From positions 1-64,000 of the forward strand of contig NZ_PQWB01000045.1 of the NCBI RefSeq assembly GCF_002924365.1: DNA of 64,000 nt, in the 5' to 3' direction. Positions 8,918 to 20,755 of the stretch are shown piece after piece. Numbering within the stretch: position 1 is the first letter of the stretch; every line of letters starts with the position of its first letter. Below the pieces are notes generated by a model. The model saw only the letters and a program-made list of their open reading frames with translations, was not told the DNA's origin and searched no databases. The stretch is from Chromobacterium alticapitis (GTDB lineage Bacteria > Pseudomonadota > Gammaproteobacteria > Burkholderiales > Chromobacteriaceae). Made by a program: the position numbers and the translations under genes.

Positions 8918-10699
8918 TTGTCCCAGAATAACACCGCCTCGCTGGAAGATTTTTTTGCCGGTCTTTCCGCGGCCAACCAGCAATGGATGCAGCAGTTTGT
9001 CAATTCCCTTTCGCTAGGCCAAAGCCAAACCGAATCGGCCCATCCCCTGGGCGGCGCCTGGTCTCAATTGATGAGCCAGACCAATCAACTGCTGCAGCTG
9101 CAATCCAGCCTGTACCAGCAACAACTGGGACTGTGGACCCAATTCCTGGGCCAGTCCGCCAGCAATGACCCCTTCGCCGAACCGGCCAAGCCCGCGCCGG
9201 CTTCGGACCGCCGCTTCTCCTCGCCGGAATGGGACGAGCATCCGTTCTACAGTTTCCTCAAGCAGAGCTATCTGCAAACGTCCAAATGGATGATGGAGCT
9301 GGTGGACAAGACCCAGATCGACGAAACCGCCAAGGACAAGCTGTCCTTCGCCACCCGCCAGTACCTCGACGCGATGGCGCCCAGCAACTTCATGCTGACC
9401 AATCCTGATGTGGTCAAGCGCGCCATCGAGACCCACGGCGAGAGCCTGGTCGAAGGCATGAAGAACATGATGGAGGACATCCAGAAGGGCCACATCTCGA
9501 TGTCGGACGAGAGCAAGTTCGAAATCGGCAAGAACCTGGTAACGACGCCGGGCCAGGTAGTGTTCCGCAACGAGCTGATCGAGCTGATCCAGTACACGCC
9601 CACCACGGAAAAAGTGTACGAGAAGCCGCTCTTGATCGTTCCACCCTGCATCAACAAGTACTACCTGATGGACCTGCAGCCGGATAACTCCATGGTGCGC
9701 CACTTCGTGGCCCAGGGTTATCGCGTCTTCCTGATCAGCTGGCGCTCGGCCGTGGCCGAAATGAAGCACTTCACCTGGGAAACCTATATCGAGAAGGGCG
9801 TATTCGACGCGGCCGAGGCGGTGCGCAAGATCACCAAGCAGCCAACCATGAACGCGCTGGGCTTCTGCGTGGGCGGCGTGATCCTGACCACCGCGCTGTG
9901 CGTGGCCCAGGCCAAGGGCCTGAAGTACTTCGACTCCGCCACCTTCATGACCTCGCTGATAGACCACGCCGAGCCGGGCGAGATTTCCTTCTTCATCGAC
10001 GAGGCCCTGGTGGCCAGCCGCGAAGCCAAGGCGGCGGCGGGCGGCATCATCAGCGGCAAGGAAATCGGCCGCACTTTCGCCAGCCTGCGCGCGAATGATC
10101 TGGTGTGGAACTACGTGGTCAACAACTACCTGCTGGGCAAGACCCCGGCGCCGTTCGATCTCCTGTACTGGAACAACGACGCGGTGGACCTGCCCCTGCC
10201 CATGCATACCTTCATGCTGCGCCAGTTCTACATCAACAATGCCCTGGTTCGTCCCGGCGCCATCACCCTGTGCGGCGTACCCATCGACATATCCAAGATC
10301 GACATCCCGGTCTATATGTTCGCCGCCCGCGAAGACCATATCGTATTGTGGAGCTCGGCCTACTCCGGCCTGAAGTACCTGAGCGGCGCGCCTAGCCGCC
10401 GCTTCGTGCTGGGCGCGTCCGGCCACATCGCCGGCTCCATCAACCCGGTGACCAAGGACAAGCGCAACTACTGGACCCACGACACGCTGCCGGTCAATTC
10501 GGAAGAATGGCTGGAAGGCGCGCAAAGCCACCCGGGCAGCTGGTGGAAGGACTGGGACGCCTGGCTCGCCCCGCAATCCGGCAAGCAACTGGCCACGCCC
10601 AAGACCTTGGGCAGCAAGGAACTGCCGCCGCTGATTCCGGCTCCGGGCAGCTACGTATTGGCCAAGGCCATGCCCAGCGTGGCCGCCACCCTGCAATAA
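8918..10699 (+). CDS. phaC: Class I poly(3-hydroxyalkanoate) synthase
   Basis: Polymerises (R)-3-hydroxyacyl-CoA into polyester on the surface of cytoplasmic granules. The lipase-like box GFCVGG places the nucleophile at Cys317, with the catalytic Asp in [10 protein letters not shown] and His in [13 protein letters not shown]. The N-terminal domain ([19 protein letters not shown]) is the class I type. The TTG start has a good CAGGAG ribosome site and gives 593 residues; an internal ATG at codon 24 (MQQFVNSL) gives 570, close to the roughly 568 reported for Chromobacterium PhaC. phaA follows 82 bp downstream. Confidence 0.96.
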   Translation: MSQNNTASLEDFFAGLSAANQQWMQQFVNSLSLGQSQTESAHPLGGAWSQLMSQTNQLLQLQSSLYQQQLGLWTQFLGQSASNDPFAEPAKPAPASDRRFSSPEWDEHPFYSFLKQSYLQTSKWMMELVDKTQIDETAKDKLSFATRQYLDAMAPSNFMLTNPDVVKRAIETHGESLVEGMKNMMEDIQKGHISMSDESKFEIGKNLVTTPGQVVFRNELIELIQYTPTTEKVYEKPLLIVPPCINKYYLMDLQPDNSMVRHFVAQGYRVFLISWRSAVAEMKHFTWETYIEKGVFDAAEAVRKITKQPTMNALGFCVGGVILTTALCVAQAKGLKYFDSATFMTSLIDHAEPGEISFFIDEALVASREAKAAAGGIISGKEIGRTFASLRANDLVWNYVVNNYLLGKTPAPFDLLYWNNDAVDLPLPMHTFMLRQFYINNALVRPGAITLCGVPIDISKIDIPVYMFAAREDHIVLWSSAYSGLKYLSGAPSRRFVLGASGHIAGSINPVTKDKRNYWTHDTLPVNSEEWLEGAQSHPGSWWKDWDAWLAPQSGKQLATPKTLGSKELPPLIPAPGSYVLAKAMPSVAATLQ

Positions 10700-10781
10700 G
10701 AAGAAACCACTCGTTCCCGAACCTCGCCCATCAAGGGCGGCATGGCCCGCCGCGGCGGGCCGCAAGCTCAAGGAGAAAGAC

Positions 10782-11960
10782 ATGGAAGTCGCAATCGTAG
10801 CAGCGCAACGCACCGCCATCGGCAGCTTTGGCGGCGCGCTGGCCAAGATCTCGGCGCCGGAACTGGGCGCCACCGTGATCAAGGCGCTGCTGGAGAAGAC
10901 CGGCGTCAAGCCGGAGGACGTCAGCGAAGTGATCCTGGGCCAGGTGCTCACCGCCGGCAGCGGCCAGAATCCGGCGCGTCAGGCGCTGATCAAGGCCGGC
11001 CTGCCGGTCTCCACCCCCGCCACGACGCTGAACGTGGTATGCGGCTCCGGCCTGCGCGCTGTTCACCTGGGCGTGCAAGCCATTCTGGCGGGCGATGCCG
11101 ACATCGTCATCGCCGGCGGCCAGGAAAGCATGTCGCTGTCCCCGCACATTCTGCCGGGTTCGCGCGACGGTTTCCGCATGGGCAACGCCCAGCTGGTTGA
11201 CACCATGGTCAACGATGGCCTGACCGACGCCTACAATGCCTACCACATGGGCATCACCGCCGAAAACGTGGCCGCCAAGTACGGCATCAGCCGCGAAGAG
11301 CAGGATGCGCTGTCGCTGCAATCGCAACAACGCGCCGCCGCCGCGCAAAAGGCCGGCAAATTCCAGGACGAAATCGTTCCAGTGCTGGTACCGCAACGCA
11401 AGGGCGACCCGGTGGCTTTCGACGCCGACGAGTTCATCAAGCATGACGCCAGCGCCGAAGGCCTGGCCAAGCTGCGCGCCGCCTTCAAGAAGGACGGCAC
11501 TGTCACCGCCGGCAACGCCTCCGGCATCAACGACGGCGCCGCCGCCGTGCTGCTGATGTCCACTCAGAAGGCGGATCAACTGGGCCTGAAGCCGCTGGCC
11601 ATCGTCAAGGGCTACGCGCTGACCGGCTGCGAGCCGGAAATCATGGGCATCGGCCCGGTTTCCGCCACCCGCAAGGCGGTAGCCAAGGCTGGCTGGAAGG
11701 TGGAGGACCTGGACCTGGTGGAAGCCAACGAAGCCTTCGCCGCCCAGGCGCTGGGCGTGGCCAAGGAACTGGGCTGGGGCGCGGACAAAGTCAACGTCAA
11801 CGGCGGCGCCATCGCGCTGGGCCACCCTATCGGTGCCTCCGGTTGCCGCGTATTGGTGACCCTGCTGCATGAAATGCAGCGCCGCGACGCCAAGAAGGGT
11901 CTGGCCACGCTGTGCATAGGCGGCGGCATGGGCGTCGCGCTGGCTGTGGCGCGTCCGTAA
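10782..11960 (+). CDS. phaA: Acetyl-CoA acetyltransferase (beta-ketothiolase)
   Basis: Condenses two acetyl-CoA to acetoacetyl-CoA, the first step of PHB synthesis. The 392 residues match PhaA/AtoB. The acyl-accepting Cys is residue 87 in [39 protein letters not shown] (His) and [12 protein letters not shown] (second Cys) complete the thiolase site. AAGGAGAAAGAC is a strong ribosome site. It lies directly after phaC; phaB is not in the window. Confidence 0.95.
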   Translation: MEVAIVAAQRTAIGSFGGALAKISAPELGATVIKALLEKTGVKPEDVSEVILGQVLTAGSGQNPARQALIKAGLPVSTPATTLNVVCGSGLRAVHLGVQAILAGDADIVIAGGQESMSLSPHILPGSRDGFRMGNAQLVDTMVNDGLTDAYNAYHMGITAENVAAKYGISREEQDALSLQSQQRAAAAQKAGKFQDEIVPVLVPQRKGDPVAFDADEFIKHDASAEGLAKLRAAFKKDGTVTAGNASGINDGAAAVLLMSTQKADQLGLKPLAIVKGYALTGCEPEIMGIGPVSATRKAVAKAGWKVEDLDLVEANEAFAAQALGVAKELGWGADKVNVNGGAIALGHPIGASGCRVLVTLLHEMQRRDAKKGLATLCIGGGMGVALAVARP

Positions 11961-11982
11961 GCTCTCTTTCGCCTCGAACCAG

Positions 11983-12009
11983 GCCGCTGCCTCCCGCAGC
12001 GGCTTTTTT
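11983..12009 (+). terminator. Intrinsic terminator of phaCA
   Basis: GCCGCTGC-CTCCC-GCAGCGGC followed by TTTTTT, 22 bp after the phaA stop: an 8-bp GC stem, 5-nt loop and six Ts. Confidence 0.9.
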
Positions 12010-12103
12010 CTTGCATCCGCGCCCGGCATCGCCAGAAAACTTCCGCAACGCCCCGCATGGCGGACTAACTTGATAGCATCTCGCTGCAGAAGAGAGGGAC
12101 TCC

Positions 12104-13801
12104 ATGCGGCTCTTCCGGCATTCCAGCCTGGCGCAACGGCTGATGGTGCCCATCGCGCTGGCCGGACTGGCGGTCTTGTTCACGTCCGGCGCCATTCTGA
12201 TGCACCTCAAAGACCAGACCGTGCAGGCCGCGGGCTTGAACGCGGCCAGAACGCTGGTGCAGCAAACTGTCAATCTCCGCAAGTTCTACACGGCGGAAAT
12301 CGCATCGCGGGCCAAGAAGGCCGGCATGAAGCTCAATTTCGATTTCGACGCCGCCGACAACACCCTCCCGCTGCCCGCCACGCTGGTGAAGGTGCTGGGC
12401 GAGAACATCGCCAAAGACCACCCTGGCACCGCCATCCGACTGTATAGCCGCTACCCCTTCCCCAACCGCAAAAACGAGCAATACGACGATTTCGAGCAAT
12501 TTGCCCTATCCCAACTCGAGCGGGACCCGCAAACCCCGCAGTTCACCCTTCAGGAGAAGGACGGGCATGTCTATGCGCGCTATGCGCTGGCCGACCGCAT
12601 GCAGGAAGGCTGCGTGGCTTGCCACAACAGCCGCCCGGACTCCCCCAAGCGCGACTGGAAGGTAGGCGACGTGCGCGGCGTGGTCGAAACCACCGTGCCC
12701 GTCGACGAAGTGGCGGGCCAGATCCGCTACGGCATCTGGTCGGTAGCCCTGGCCATCGCCGCCGGCCTGTGCCTGATCGCCTTGACCGCCTGGGCCACCG
12801 TGCGGCGCATCTCGACCTCGGTCCATGAAATCGCCCGCACCGTGGAGCAAGTGGAAGCGCGGGGAGACTTCACGCTGCGCGCGCGCGTGGATTCGCGCGA
12901 CGAGCTCGGACAAATCGGGGAATCGTTCAATTTCCTGATCGAGCACGTCCGCGGCATCATCGCCGAAATCCGCAACGATGCCAGCCTGGTGCGCGAGGAG
13001 GCCGAAAGGTTGGCCGACACCGCGCGGCAAATCCAGCAGGCTTCGACGCAGCAAAGCGATCTGGCGGCCTCGACATCGGCGGCGGTGGAGGAAATCGTCA
13101 CCAGCATCAACCATGTGGCCGACCGCACGCATGATGCCGCGAACATTTCCGACAAGACCAGCCGGCTGTCGGAGGAAGGCGGCGCCGTGGCCAGCCAAGC
13201 GGCGTCCCGAATCTCCGAAGCGGCGCAGGCCTCCACCCGCATGTCCGGCGTCGTGCATCAGCTGGGCGAGCGTTCGGCGCAGATCAGCACCATAGCCGAC
13301 GCGATCCGCGACATCGCGGACCAGACCAACTTATTGGCGCTCAATGCCGCCATCGAGGCGGCCCGCGCCGGCGAGCAGGGCCGCGGCTTCGCCGTGGTGG
13401 CCGATGAAGTGCGCAAGCTGGCGGAGCGCACCAGCTCGGCCACTCAGGAAATCACCGGCATGATCGCCGCCATCCAGACGGAAACGCGGACCGTGGTGGG
13501 CGGAATAGAAGACAGCAACGCCATTGTCCAGCAAGGCGTCGCCTTGGCAGAAAAAGCCGCGTCCTCCCTGTCCGAGATCAACCGCGCCGCTCACGAAGCG
13601 GGACAGAACGTCACGGAGATCGCCTCCGCGGCCGACCAGCAAACTTCGGCCAGCAATCTGATCGCGGACAATATGGAAAAGATCGTGCATGTCACGGAGC
13701 GGAACGAGGCCTCCATCGTGGTGATGGCCCAGGCCGTGGAAAAACTCAAAACGCTCTCCGCCACCCTGCAGCAAATGGTGGAGCGGTTCCGCATCTCATG
13801 A
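12104..13801 (+). CDS. Methyl-accepting chemotaxis protein with c-type haem sensor domain
   Basis: A 565-residue inner-membrane chemoreceptor. The first membrane segment is at about 14-34, then a periplasmic sensor to about residue 208, a second membrane segment at 209-231, HAMP to about 285, and a signalling domain with the conserved tip [20 protein letters not shown] near residues 408-427. The sensor contains C170-V-A-C-H174, a CxxCH haem c attachment motif, in a DUF3365/Tll0287-like context ([19 protein letters not shown] ... CVACHN). A redox or gas ligand is likely. No che genes are nearby. Confidence 0.92.
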   Translation: MRLFRHSSLAQRLMVPIALAGLAVLFTSGAILMHLKDQTVQAAGLNAARTLVQQTVNLRKFYTAEIASRAKKAGMKLNFDFDAADNTLPLPATLVKVLGENIAKDHPGTAIRLYSRYPFPNRKNEQYDDFEQFALSQLERDPQTPQFTLQEKDGHVYARYALADRMQEGCVACHNSRPDSPKRDWKVGDVRGVVETTVPVDEVAGQIRYGIWSVALAIAAGLCLIALTAWATVRRISTSVHEIARTVEQVEARGDFTLRARVDSRDELGQIGESFNFLIEHVRGIIAEIRNDASLVREEAERLADTARQIQQASTQQSDLAASTSAAVEEIVTSINHVADRTHDAANISDKTSRLSEEGGAVASQAASRISEAAQASTRMSGVVHQLGERSAQISTIADAIRDIADQTNLLALNAAIEAARAGEQGRGFAVVADEVRKLAERTSSATQEITGMIAAIQTETRTVVGGIEDSNAIVQQGVALAEKAASSLSEINRAAHEAGQNVTEIASAADQQTSASNLIADNMEKIVHVTERNEASIVVMAQAVEKLKTLSATLQQMVERFRIS

Positions 13802-13806
13802 GCCGA

Positions 13807-13838
13807 ACCGGCGCGAACGCTCCCGCGGGCGCGCCGGT
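13807..13838. terminator. Hairpin between convergent MCP and hflX
   Basis: ACCGGCGCG pairs with CGCGCCGGT (9 bp perfect, 14-nt loop) in the 51-bp gap between the two stops. There is no clear T-run on either strand, so termination is uncertain. Confidence 0.35.
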
Positions 13839-13852
13839 CTCGCCGCAACCGC

Positions 13853-15241
<1,389 letters not shown>

Positions 15242-15379
15242 CTAAGGATGTTTCATGGGGATGACAGAGCCCAAATAGTACCCGCAAACGGCGTCCTCCG
15301 CTGGCAAGTCGCACGTATGGATTGCATCCAGCCGCCCGCCCACGCAAAATGTCAAATTCATAACCCTAATTTTAAAGCC

Positions 15380-15805
15380 ATGCGCCAGCCGGAAATCATC
15401 ATCCAGAATCATCTAAATCCAAACGAAGCCGCCGTCATCGAGAACGGGCTGAACCGCTATAACGACGACATCGCCGGCTACGCCGACCGCCAGCCGCTAG
15501 CGGTGCTGGCTCGCGACCCAAGCAGCGGCGAAGTGCTGGGCGGCGCCTACGGCCGCAGCTCGCTGGGCCTGCTGTTTCTGGACCTGTTCCACCTGCCGGA
15601 GGCGTGGCGCGGCCAGGGCCTGGGCGGCAGGATACTGAGCGCCTTCGAAGAAGAAGGCCGCCGCCGCAGCTGCCGCCACGCCGTGCTCTACACCATCCGC
15701 TTCCAAGCTCCCGGCTTTTACCAGAAGCATGGCTGGCTGGTTTTCGGAGAAATTCCCTGCGATCCGCCGGGCAACAGCCGCATCTTTCTGCGCAAAGCGC
15801 TATAG
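15380..15805 (+). CDS. GNAT-family N-acetyltransferase
   Basis: A 141-residue cytoplasmic enzyme. The acetyl-CoA loop is LPEAWRGQGLGGRILSAFEEE (R/Q-x-x-G-x-G/A pattern), followed by AVLYTIRFQAPGFYQKHGW, the usual GNAT C-terminal strand and helix. The start MRQPEIIIQ begins the fold; earlier in-frame ATGs overlap the hflX promoter side. No clear ribosome site precedes it. The substrate is unknown. Confidence 0.82.
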   Translation: MRQPEIIIQNHLNPNEAAVIENGLNRYNDDIAGYADRQPLAVLARDPSSGEVLGGAYGRSSLGLLFLDLFHLPEAWRGQGLGGRILSAFEEEGRRRSCRHAVLYTIRFQAPGFYQKHGWLVFGEIPCDPPGNSRIFLRKAL

Positions 15806-15908
15806 CCACGCGGGCAGGGCCAGGGCCTGTGGTCGCCCACGCGCGCTTGACTTTAAGTTAATTTGCATCAAAATGCCCATATTGATAATGACATCGGCAA
15901 TTATTAGC

Positions 15909-16496
15909 ATGAGCAAGGTACTGATACTCTATTTTTCCGGCAGCGGCACCACTCACCAACTGGCGGAAGCCATCCACGAAGGCGCGATCGAGCACAGCTC
16001 GGCCAAGCTGCTGCGCATCCAGCCGGAACAACTCGCCGAAGGCCGCTTCGCCCTCTCCGCCATTCTCCCCGATCTGCTCGACGCCGACGCCATCCTCTTC
16101 GGCAGCCCCACCTATATGGGCGCGCCCGCCGCCCAGTTCAAAGCTTTCGCCGACGCCAGCAGCGAGCTGTGGTGGGATCAGGCGCTGGCGGACAAGATCG
16201 CGGCCGGCTTCACCGTCGGCGGCAATCTGAACGGCGACCAACAGGCCACCCTGAATTACTTCGCCATGCTGGCCTCGCAACACGGCATGCTGTGGTGCGG
16301 ACTGGACGTGGCCGCCAATCACGGCCCGGAGCGGCTGAACCGCTTCGGTTGCCAATGGGGTGTCTGCGCCTGCAACGCGGGCGGCGAGCTGCATCCGTCT
16401 GACCTGGCCACCGCCCGCCACCTGGGGCGCCGCGTGGCGCGGCTCGCCGGCGCGCTATTCGCGCGAGAACGCGCGGAAGCCGCCGCCGCCGTCTAA
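15909..16496 (+). CDS. Flavodoxin-family protein (WrbA-like)
   Basis: A 195-residue FMN-binding protein. LILYFSGSGTTHQLAEAIHEG is the phosphate-binding loop of the flavodoxin fold, and ILFGSPTYMGAPAAQFKAFAD is the second FMN loop seen in NAD(P)H:quinone oxidoreductases such as WrbA. Two Cys in WGVCACNAGG near residue 155 are unusual for WrbA. The start at 15909 begins directly with the first beta strand. It is likely a redox enzyme or electron carrier. Confidence 0.83.
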   Translation: MSKVLILYFSGSGTTHQLAEAIHEGAIEHSSAKLLRIQPEQLAEGRFALSAILPDLLDADAILFGSPTYMGAPAAQFKAFADASSELWWDQALADKIAAGFTVGGNLNGDQQATLNYFAMLASQHGMLWCGLDVAANHGPERLNRFGCQWGVCACNAGGELHPSDLATARHLGRRVARLAGALFARERAEAAAAV

Positions 16497-16513
16497 GCCG
16501 GCCGCTCCGGCTT
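16495..16513 (+). terminator. Short hairpin at the end of the flavodoxin gene
   Basis: AAGCCGG-CCGCT-CCGGCTT overlaps the stop codon and is followed only by CCATTTA. It is a plausible weak terminator separating the flavodoxin gene from umuDC. Confidence 0.35.
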
Positions 16514-16539
16514 CCATTTAGCGGCAACATAGGCTAAAT

Positions 16540-16559
16540 TTGAATTTGTACAAATTCAA
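16540..16559. promoter_or_regulatory. 20-bp perfect palindrome before umuD (candidate SOS operator)
   Basis: TTGAATTTGTACAAATTCAA is its own reverse complement and ends 9 bp before the umuD ATG, where a LexA box would be expected. The core TTGTACAA differs from the E. coli CTGT-N8-ACAG box, so LexA binding is inference. Confidence 0.55.
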
Positions 16560-16568
16560 TTCGCCGCC

Positions 16569-16997
16569 ATGTCCCCATCTCATCAGGAAGCCGCCGGCCC
16601 ATCCAGGCCGCCTCTCCTCCCTCTGTTCGCCCACCCGGTACAGGCCGGTTTTCCCTCTCCTGCCGAAGACCGCATGGAAGCCGGCATAGATTTGCAGGCC
16701 TACCTGGTGACGGACCCACCCGCCACCTTCCTGGTGCGGGTGGCCGGCGACTCCATGCGCGATGCCGGCATTCTGGAAAAAGACCTGCTGGTGGTGGACA
16801 AAGGCCTGCCGCCGCGCCATGGCGACATCGTGGTGGCCGTGGTGGACGGCCTGTTCACGGTCAAGCGGCTGCATCTCAAGCACGGCCGCTGCTCGCTGCA
16901 AGCCGAGAACCCGGACTACCCGCCCATCGTCCCGGCCGAAGGCCAGGAACTGCAGATCTGGGGCGTAGTGACCGCTTGCGTGAGGAAGTTCCGATGA
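16569..16997 (+). CDS. umuD: DNA polymerase V autoproteolytic subunit UmuD
   Basis: A 142-residue LexA/UmuD-type S24 peptidase that, after RecA-stimulated self-cleavage, joins UmuC in translesion synthesis. The cleavage site is A26-G27 in VQAGFPSP, the nucleophile Ser62 in VAGDSM, and the general base Lys99 in LFTVKRL. Its length matches E. coli UmuD (139). Its TGA overlaps the umuC ATG (ATGA), giving a coupled operon. A perfect palindrome lies just upstream. Confidence 0.95.
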   Translation: MSPSHQEAAGPSRPPLLPLFAHPVQAGFPSPAEDRMEAGIDLQAYLVTDPPATFLVRVAGDSMRDAGILEKDLLVVDKGLPPRHGDIVVAVVDGLFTVKRLHLKHGRCSLQAENPDYPPIVPAEGQELQIWGVVTACVRKFR

Positions 16998-18262
16998 CGA
17001 CGGTCTACGCCCTGGTGGACGGCAACAACTTCTACGCCAGCTGCGAGCGGGTGTTTCGGCCGGACCTTGCCGGCAAGCCCATCGTGGTGCTCAGCAACAA
17101 CGACGGCTGCGTGGTGGCGGCCAGCGCGGAGGCCAAGGCGCTGGCCGGACTCAAGATGTTCGGCCCTTTCTTCGAGATCGCCGAGGCCTGCCGCCTGCAC
17201 GGCGTGGAAGTATTTTCCAGCAATTACACGCTGTACGGCGACATGAGCCGGCGCATGATGGCCATCCTGGCCGAGCACGCGCCGGGCCAGGAGGTGTATT
17301 CGATAGATGAATGTTTTCTGGACCTGAGCGGCGTAGTCCAGATCGAATCGCTAGCCAGGAAGATGCGCGAGGATGTGCGGCGCCGCATCGGCATTCCGGT
17401 CAGCGTCGGCATAGGCGCCAGCAAGACCCTGGCCAAGCTGGCCAATCACGTCGCCAAGCGGGTGCCGGGCTGGGACGACGGCGTATTCGACTGGAGCTGG
17501 CTGCCGCCCGCCCGACAAGACGAACTGATGGACAGCCTGCCCGTGGGCAAGGTATGGGGCGTGGGACGCAAGCTGGCCGCCGCGTTGGAGGAAATACGGA
17601 TAGATACGGCGCTGAAATTGAAGCAGACCGACCCGCGGCGGCTGAAACGGCAGTTCAGCGTGATGCTGGAGCGCACGGTATCGGAGCTGAACGGCGTCAG
17701 CTGCCTTGAGCTGGACGAGGCGGAGCCGGAGCGGCAGCAGATCATCGCCAGCCGCTCTTTCGGCGAAAAGCCGCGCGACTTCAACGTGCTGGCGGCGGCC
17801 ATCAGCCACCACATCAGCACGGCGGCGGAAAAGCTGCGCGGTCAGAGAGGCGCGGCGCGGCTGGTGGGCGTGAGCATACGCGCCAGCCCTTTCGGCGCCG
17901 ACGGCTACCACGGCTATACCGTGGTGCCGCTGGGCCAGCCCAGCGACGATACGCTGGAGCTGGCACGCGCCGCCCTCGCCGGCCTGCGCGCGATCTATCG
18001 CCGCGGCCATCGCTACCAGAAGGCCGGCGTGATCCTGATGGACATTTCCCCGCGCGACGTCCGCCAGTCCGACCTGTTCGCCGCGCCGCCCGATCCGCGC
18101 CGCCAGCGGCTGATGCAAACGATGGACGCCATCAACCGCGGCTTTGGCAAGGGCCGGATCAAGCTGGCATCGCAGGCGCTGACCGACAACTGGGAAATGC
18201 GGCAGGACAGACGCTCGCCGTGCTACACCACCCGACTGTCAGACTTGCCGAGCGTCCGCTGA
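16994..18262 (+). CDS. umuC: DNA polymerase V catalytic subunit UmuC
   Basis: A 422-residue Y-family polymerase. [20 protein letters not shown] starts the palm, [12 protein letters not shown] carries the catalytic D-E pair, [17 protein letters not shown] the helix-hairpin region, and [15 protein letters not shown] the thumb. RQSDLF near the C-terminus fits a beta-clamp-binding peptide. The start overlapping the umuD stop was chosen over an upstream in-frame ATG at 16976. The last 24 bp overlap the end of the convergent P450 gene. Confidence 0.95.
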   Translation: MTTVYALVDGNNFYASCERVFRPDLAGKPIVVLSNNDGCVVAASAEAKALAGLKMFGPFFEIAEACRLHGVEVFSSNYTLYGDMSRRMMAILAEHAPGQEVYSIDECFLDLSGVVQIESLARKMREDVRRRIGIPVSVGIGASKTLAKLANHVAKRVPGWDDGVFDWSWLPPARQDELMDSLPVGKVWGVGRKLAAALEEIRIDTALKLKQTDPRRLKRQFSVMLERTVSELNGVSCLELDEAEPERQQIIASRSFGEKPRDFNVLAAAISHHISTAAEKLRGQRGAARLVGVSIRASPFGADGYHGYTVVPLGQPSDDTLELARAALAGLRAIYRRGHRYQKAGVILMDISPRDVRQSDLFAAPPDPRRQRLMQTMDAINRGFGKGRIKLASQALTDNWEMRQDRRSPCYTTRLSDLPSVR

Positions 18263-19666
18263 CCCCACGCGGGCGATGCGCAAGCTCAATGGCAGGCTGG
18301 GACGCTGCGAAATATGAAAAGCCGGTTCCGGCGCGGCCATGCCGTCCGGCACCGACAACTCAAAGCGCCTCAGCACCTGCGCCGCGATCTGGGTCATTTC
18401 GGCCAAGGCCAGATGCTGCCCCAGACACACCCTGGGCCCGGCGCCGAAAGGCAGATAAGCGCCCAATAACGGCCTGCCCGCATCGGCATCGAATCTCTCC
18501 GGCCGAAACGACAGGGGATCTGGAAACCAGCGCGCGTCATGTTGCATCAGCTGGATGGGGGTCATGAACAAAGTGCCGACGGGGAAGCTCCAACCGTCCA
18601 GAACCACCGGCTTGATCGCGCGGCGGCTGATCAGCACCGGCGCGGCGGGGTACAAACGCAAGGTTTCCTGCAACGTTTGCGTCAGATAGGGCAATGCCTG
18701 CGGCTCGCTCGCCCCTGCCGGCGCGGCCAGCCTGGCCTCTGCGCGCGCGGCGGCCTGCGCGCCGGGATTCGCCGCCAGGCACCAGGCCCACCAAGTCAGC
18801 GTGGCGGCCACGGTTTCATGGCCGGCCAGGAAGGTAGTCTTGCACTCGTCCCGCACCGCCTGCAAGGTCCAGGCTTGCGGCTGCCGCAGATGCAGCCGCA
18901 GCAGACGGCTCAGCAAATCCTCCGGCCAAGCCTCCATGGGCAGGCGCAGCCTAGCCTGCAGATGACGCTCGATCAAGCCTTCCAGCGCGAGCCTGGCCTT
19001 CCGCCTGCCGCGCTGCCAGGGCACCCAGTCCGGCAAGCTGAAGGGCCAATAGAATTCGCCGTTCGACGCGGCCATCAACTCATGCGAGGCTCGCTCCGCC
19101 TGTCTTGCGTCCTCGCCTATTCCGCTGGAAAACAGCATGCGCATGATCACATCCATCGCCAACGAGGTCAGCTCGCCTTCAATCGGCCATCGCTCGCAGC
19201 GCTCCGGCCATTGCGCCAGCTTTTGCCGGGCCAGCTCGCCGATGGCTGGCGCGAAATGCTGGGAGGCCTTGCGTGTAAAATCCGGCTGCAGCGCCTGCCG
19301 CTTGGCGCGCCATGCGTCGCCCTCCGCCACCAGCACGCTGTCGCCATGTATCCGGCCGAATATCCGCCGCGCGCGCTCCCAACGCTCAAGGGCGTCGGCC
19401 TGGCCGACAAGCAGCTCGCGCGCCAGCCGCGGATCGCTCACCACGATTTGATGCTCCGGCCAGGTATGCAGATGCACGAGGTCGCCGAATTCTCGCTGCC
19501 AGGCTGCCAGCGCCTTCGGCAAATCGCGGCGCATCTCAGGCAACAGGCGCCAGCCGGTCAGCCCGCCGGCCGGCCCCGGCGGCCAGCTGCCTGCCGGGCG
19601 CAGGATTGCCGCCGGCGACTCCGCGGCGGCGTGGAAAGGGCATTTGGAAGAAGATGGCGTTTTCAT
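18239..19666 (-). CDS. Cytochrome P450
   Basis: A 475-residue haem monooxygenase. The I-helix oxygen-binding motif is FLAGHETVA, the K-helix is ETLR, the PERF-type sequence is FRPERFD, and the haem loop is [11 protein letters not shown] with the axial Cys. No membrane anchor is seen, so it is probably cytosolic and needs a separate electron donor; no ferredoxin or reductase gene adjoins it. The start [12 protein letters not shown] lacks a clear ribosome site; upstream in-frame ATGs at 19675 and 19747 are alternatives, the last overlapping the AraC gene. The substrate is unknown. Confidence 0.9.
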   Translation of the reverse strand: MKTPSSSKCPFHAAAESPAAILRPAGSWPPGPAGGLTGWRLLPEMRRDLPKALAAWQREFGDLVHLHTWPEHQIVVSDPRLARELLVGQADALERWERARRIFGRIHGDSVLVAEGDAWRAKRQALQPDFTRKASQHFAPAIGELARQKLAQWPERCERWPIEGELTSLAMDVIMRMLFSSGIGEDARQAERASHELMAASNGEFYWPFSLPDWVPWQRGRRKARLALEGLIERHLQARLRLPMEAWPEDLLSRLLRLHLRQPQAWTLQAVRDECKTTFLAGHETVAATLTWWAWCLAANPGAQAAARAEARLAAPAGASEPQALPYLTQTLQETLRLYPAAPVLISRRAIKPVVLDGWSFPVGTLFMTPIQLMQHDARWFPDPLSFRPERFDADAGRPLLGAYLPFGAGPRVCLGQHLALAEMTQIAAQVLRRFELSVPDGMAAPEPAFHISQRPSLPLSLRIARVGSADARQV

Positions 19667-19745
19667 GAACGTCATGATGCGCGGGCGAGGCGCGACTGTC
19701 TTGAACGCAAACGACATCCGCGCCGACGGAGGTATACTCTCAAAC

Positions 19746-20678
19746 ATGCCAACCGAATTGACGCACGCACACCGGCGCTGCCCGCATCCGCAAGCCCGCG
19801 CGCCGCAAGCGGATCACTCTGCCCGCGCCGCCCGCCTTTTCCCTGCGCCGCCCTCGCTGCAAGGCGCGGTGGCCGCGATCATCAGCAGGGACACGCGCGG
19901 CCTAGAGTTAAACGATGCGCAACGCTTGACCCACTTTCCAGCCACCTTGCTGGTCACGCTGTCATGGTTCCAGGAAATGGAGATCGGCATGGTCGAAAGC
20001 GCCCCGGACGGCGGACGCTGGAAAGCCTTTGGCTCGCCCGTATTGCTGTCCGGCAGCCAGGCCGGCCCCACGACGAGCTGGGCGCCGACGCAGGGCCGCG
20101 GCGTCAGCGTCTGCTTCACCGCAGACATGGCCCAGGCCTTGTTCGGATTGGACATGTCCAAGATTCATGACCGCATCGTCGACGCCAGGCCAGCCCTGGG
20201 CAACGCCTTCTTGCCCATGCTGGAGGATCTGCTCGCCGCCAAGGACGACGCCGCCACGCTATCCCTGCTGGAACACTATTTGGCGCCGCGCTGCGCGGCC
20301 TTGCGCGACGAGCGGACGCCCATCCAGTCTCTGCGGCGCTTGGGTCAGCATTGGGTGGAAAAATTAGGATGGCAGGCGCGGCAATGGGCCTTTACCCGCA
20401 GCCCGCGCCAGGTCGAGCGCAGAATCAAAGCCCACAGCGGGCGCTCGCTGCGAGAATGGCAAACGCTGGTGCGAACCGAGGGCGCGTTTTTCGCCGCGCG
20501 CGAGCGATATGAAAACGGCCGCCAGCCGGACTGGGCTGAATTGGCTCAGGACGAAGGCTTCGCCGACCAGTCCCACTTCAGCCGCGCCAGCAAGCGAATC
20601 ACCGGCTTCGCGCCATCCGAGTTCGCCAAACGCTTCATCGAAGACGAGTCCTTCTGGCTGTATCGGCTATGGATGTGA
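19746..20678 (+). CDS. AraC-family transcriptional regulator
   Basis: A 310-residue protein. The C-terminal DNA-binding domain holds SPRQVERRIKAHSGRSLREWQ and AQDEGFADQSHFSRASKRIT (second helix-turn-helix) followed by GFAPSEF. The N-terminal effector domain (about 1-190) has no recognised ligand signature. GGAGG lies 13 nt before the ATG. It is divergent from the P450 gene across 79 bp, which makes the P450 the obvious target. Confidence 0.87.
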   Translation: MPTELTHAHRRCPHPQARAPQADHSARAARLFPAPPSLQGAVAAIISRDTRGLELNDAQRLTHFPATLLVTLSWFQEMEIGMVESAPDGGRWKAFGSPVLLSGSQAGPTTSWAPTQGRGVSVCFTADMAQALFGLDMSKIHDRIVDARPALGNAFLPMLEDLLAAKDDAATLSLLEHYLAPRCAALRDERTPIQSLRRLGQHWVEKLGWQARQWAFTRSPRQVERRIKAHSGRSLREWQTLVRTEGAFFAARERYENGRQPDWAELAQDEGFADQSHFSRASKRITGFAPSEFAKRFIEDESFWLYRLWM

Positions 20679-20755
20679 GCCGCGCCGCCAGCCTCAACGG
20701 CCATACAAGCGGGTTCCTCCGAGCAAACGCTCGGGGCCAGGCACGGATGACGAAC

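Noticed and set aside
9014-10951. Long open frame of 645 codons on the strand opposite phaC
   Set aside because: It is an antisense shadow of the GC-rich phaC; the phaC frame has full motif support and the opposite frame has no recognisable domain.
15883-15906. Fur-box-like GATAATGA before the flavodoxin gene
   Set aside because: Only about 11 of 19 positions match the Fur consensus, all in one half; it can arise by chance in an AT-rich promoter.
16569-18262. umuDC as part of a plasmid or integrative element
   Set aside because: No integrase, transfer gene or composition change adjoins it; the neighbours are chromosomal housekeeping genes.
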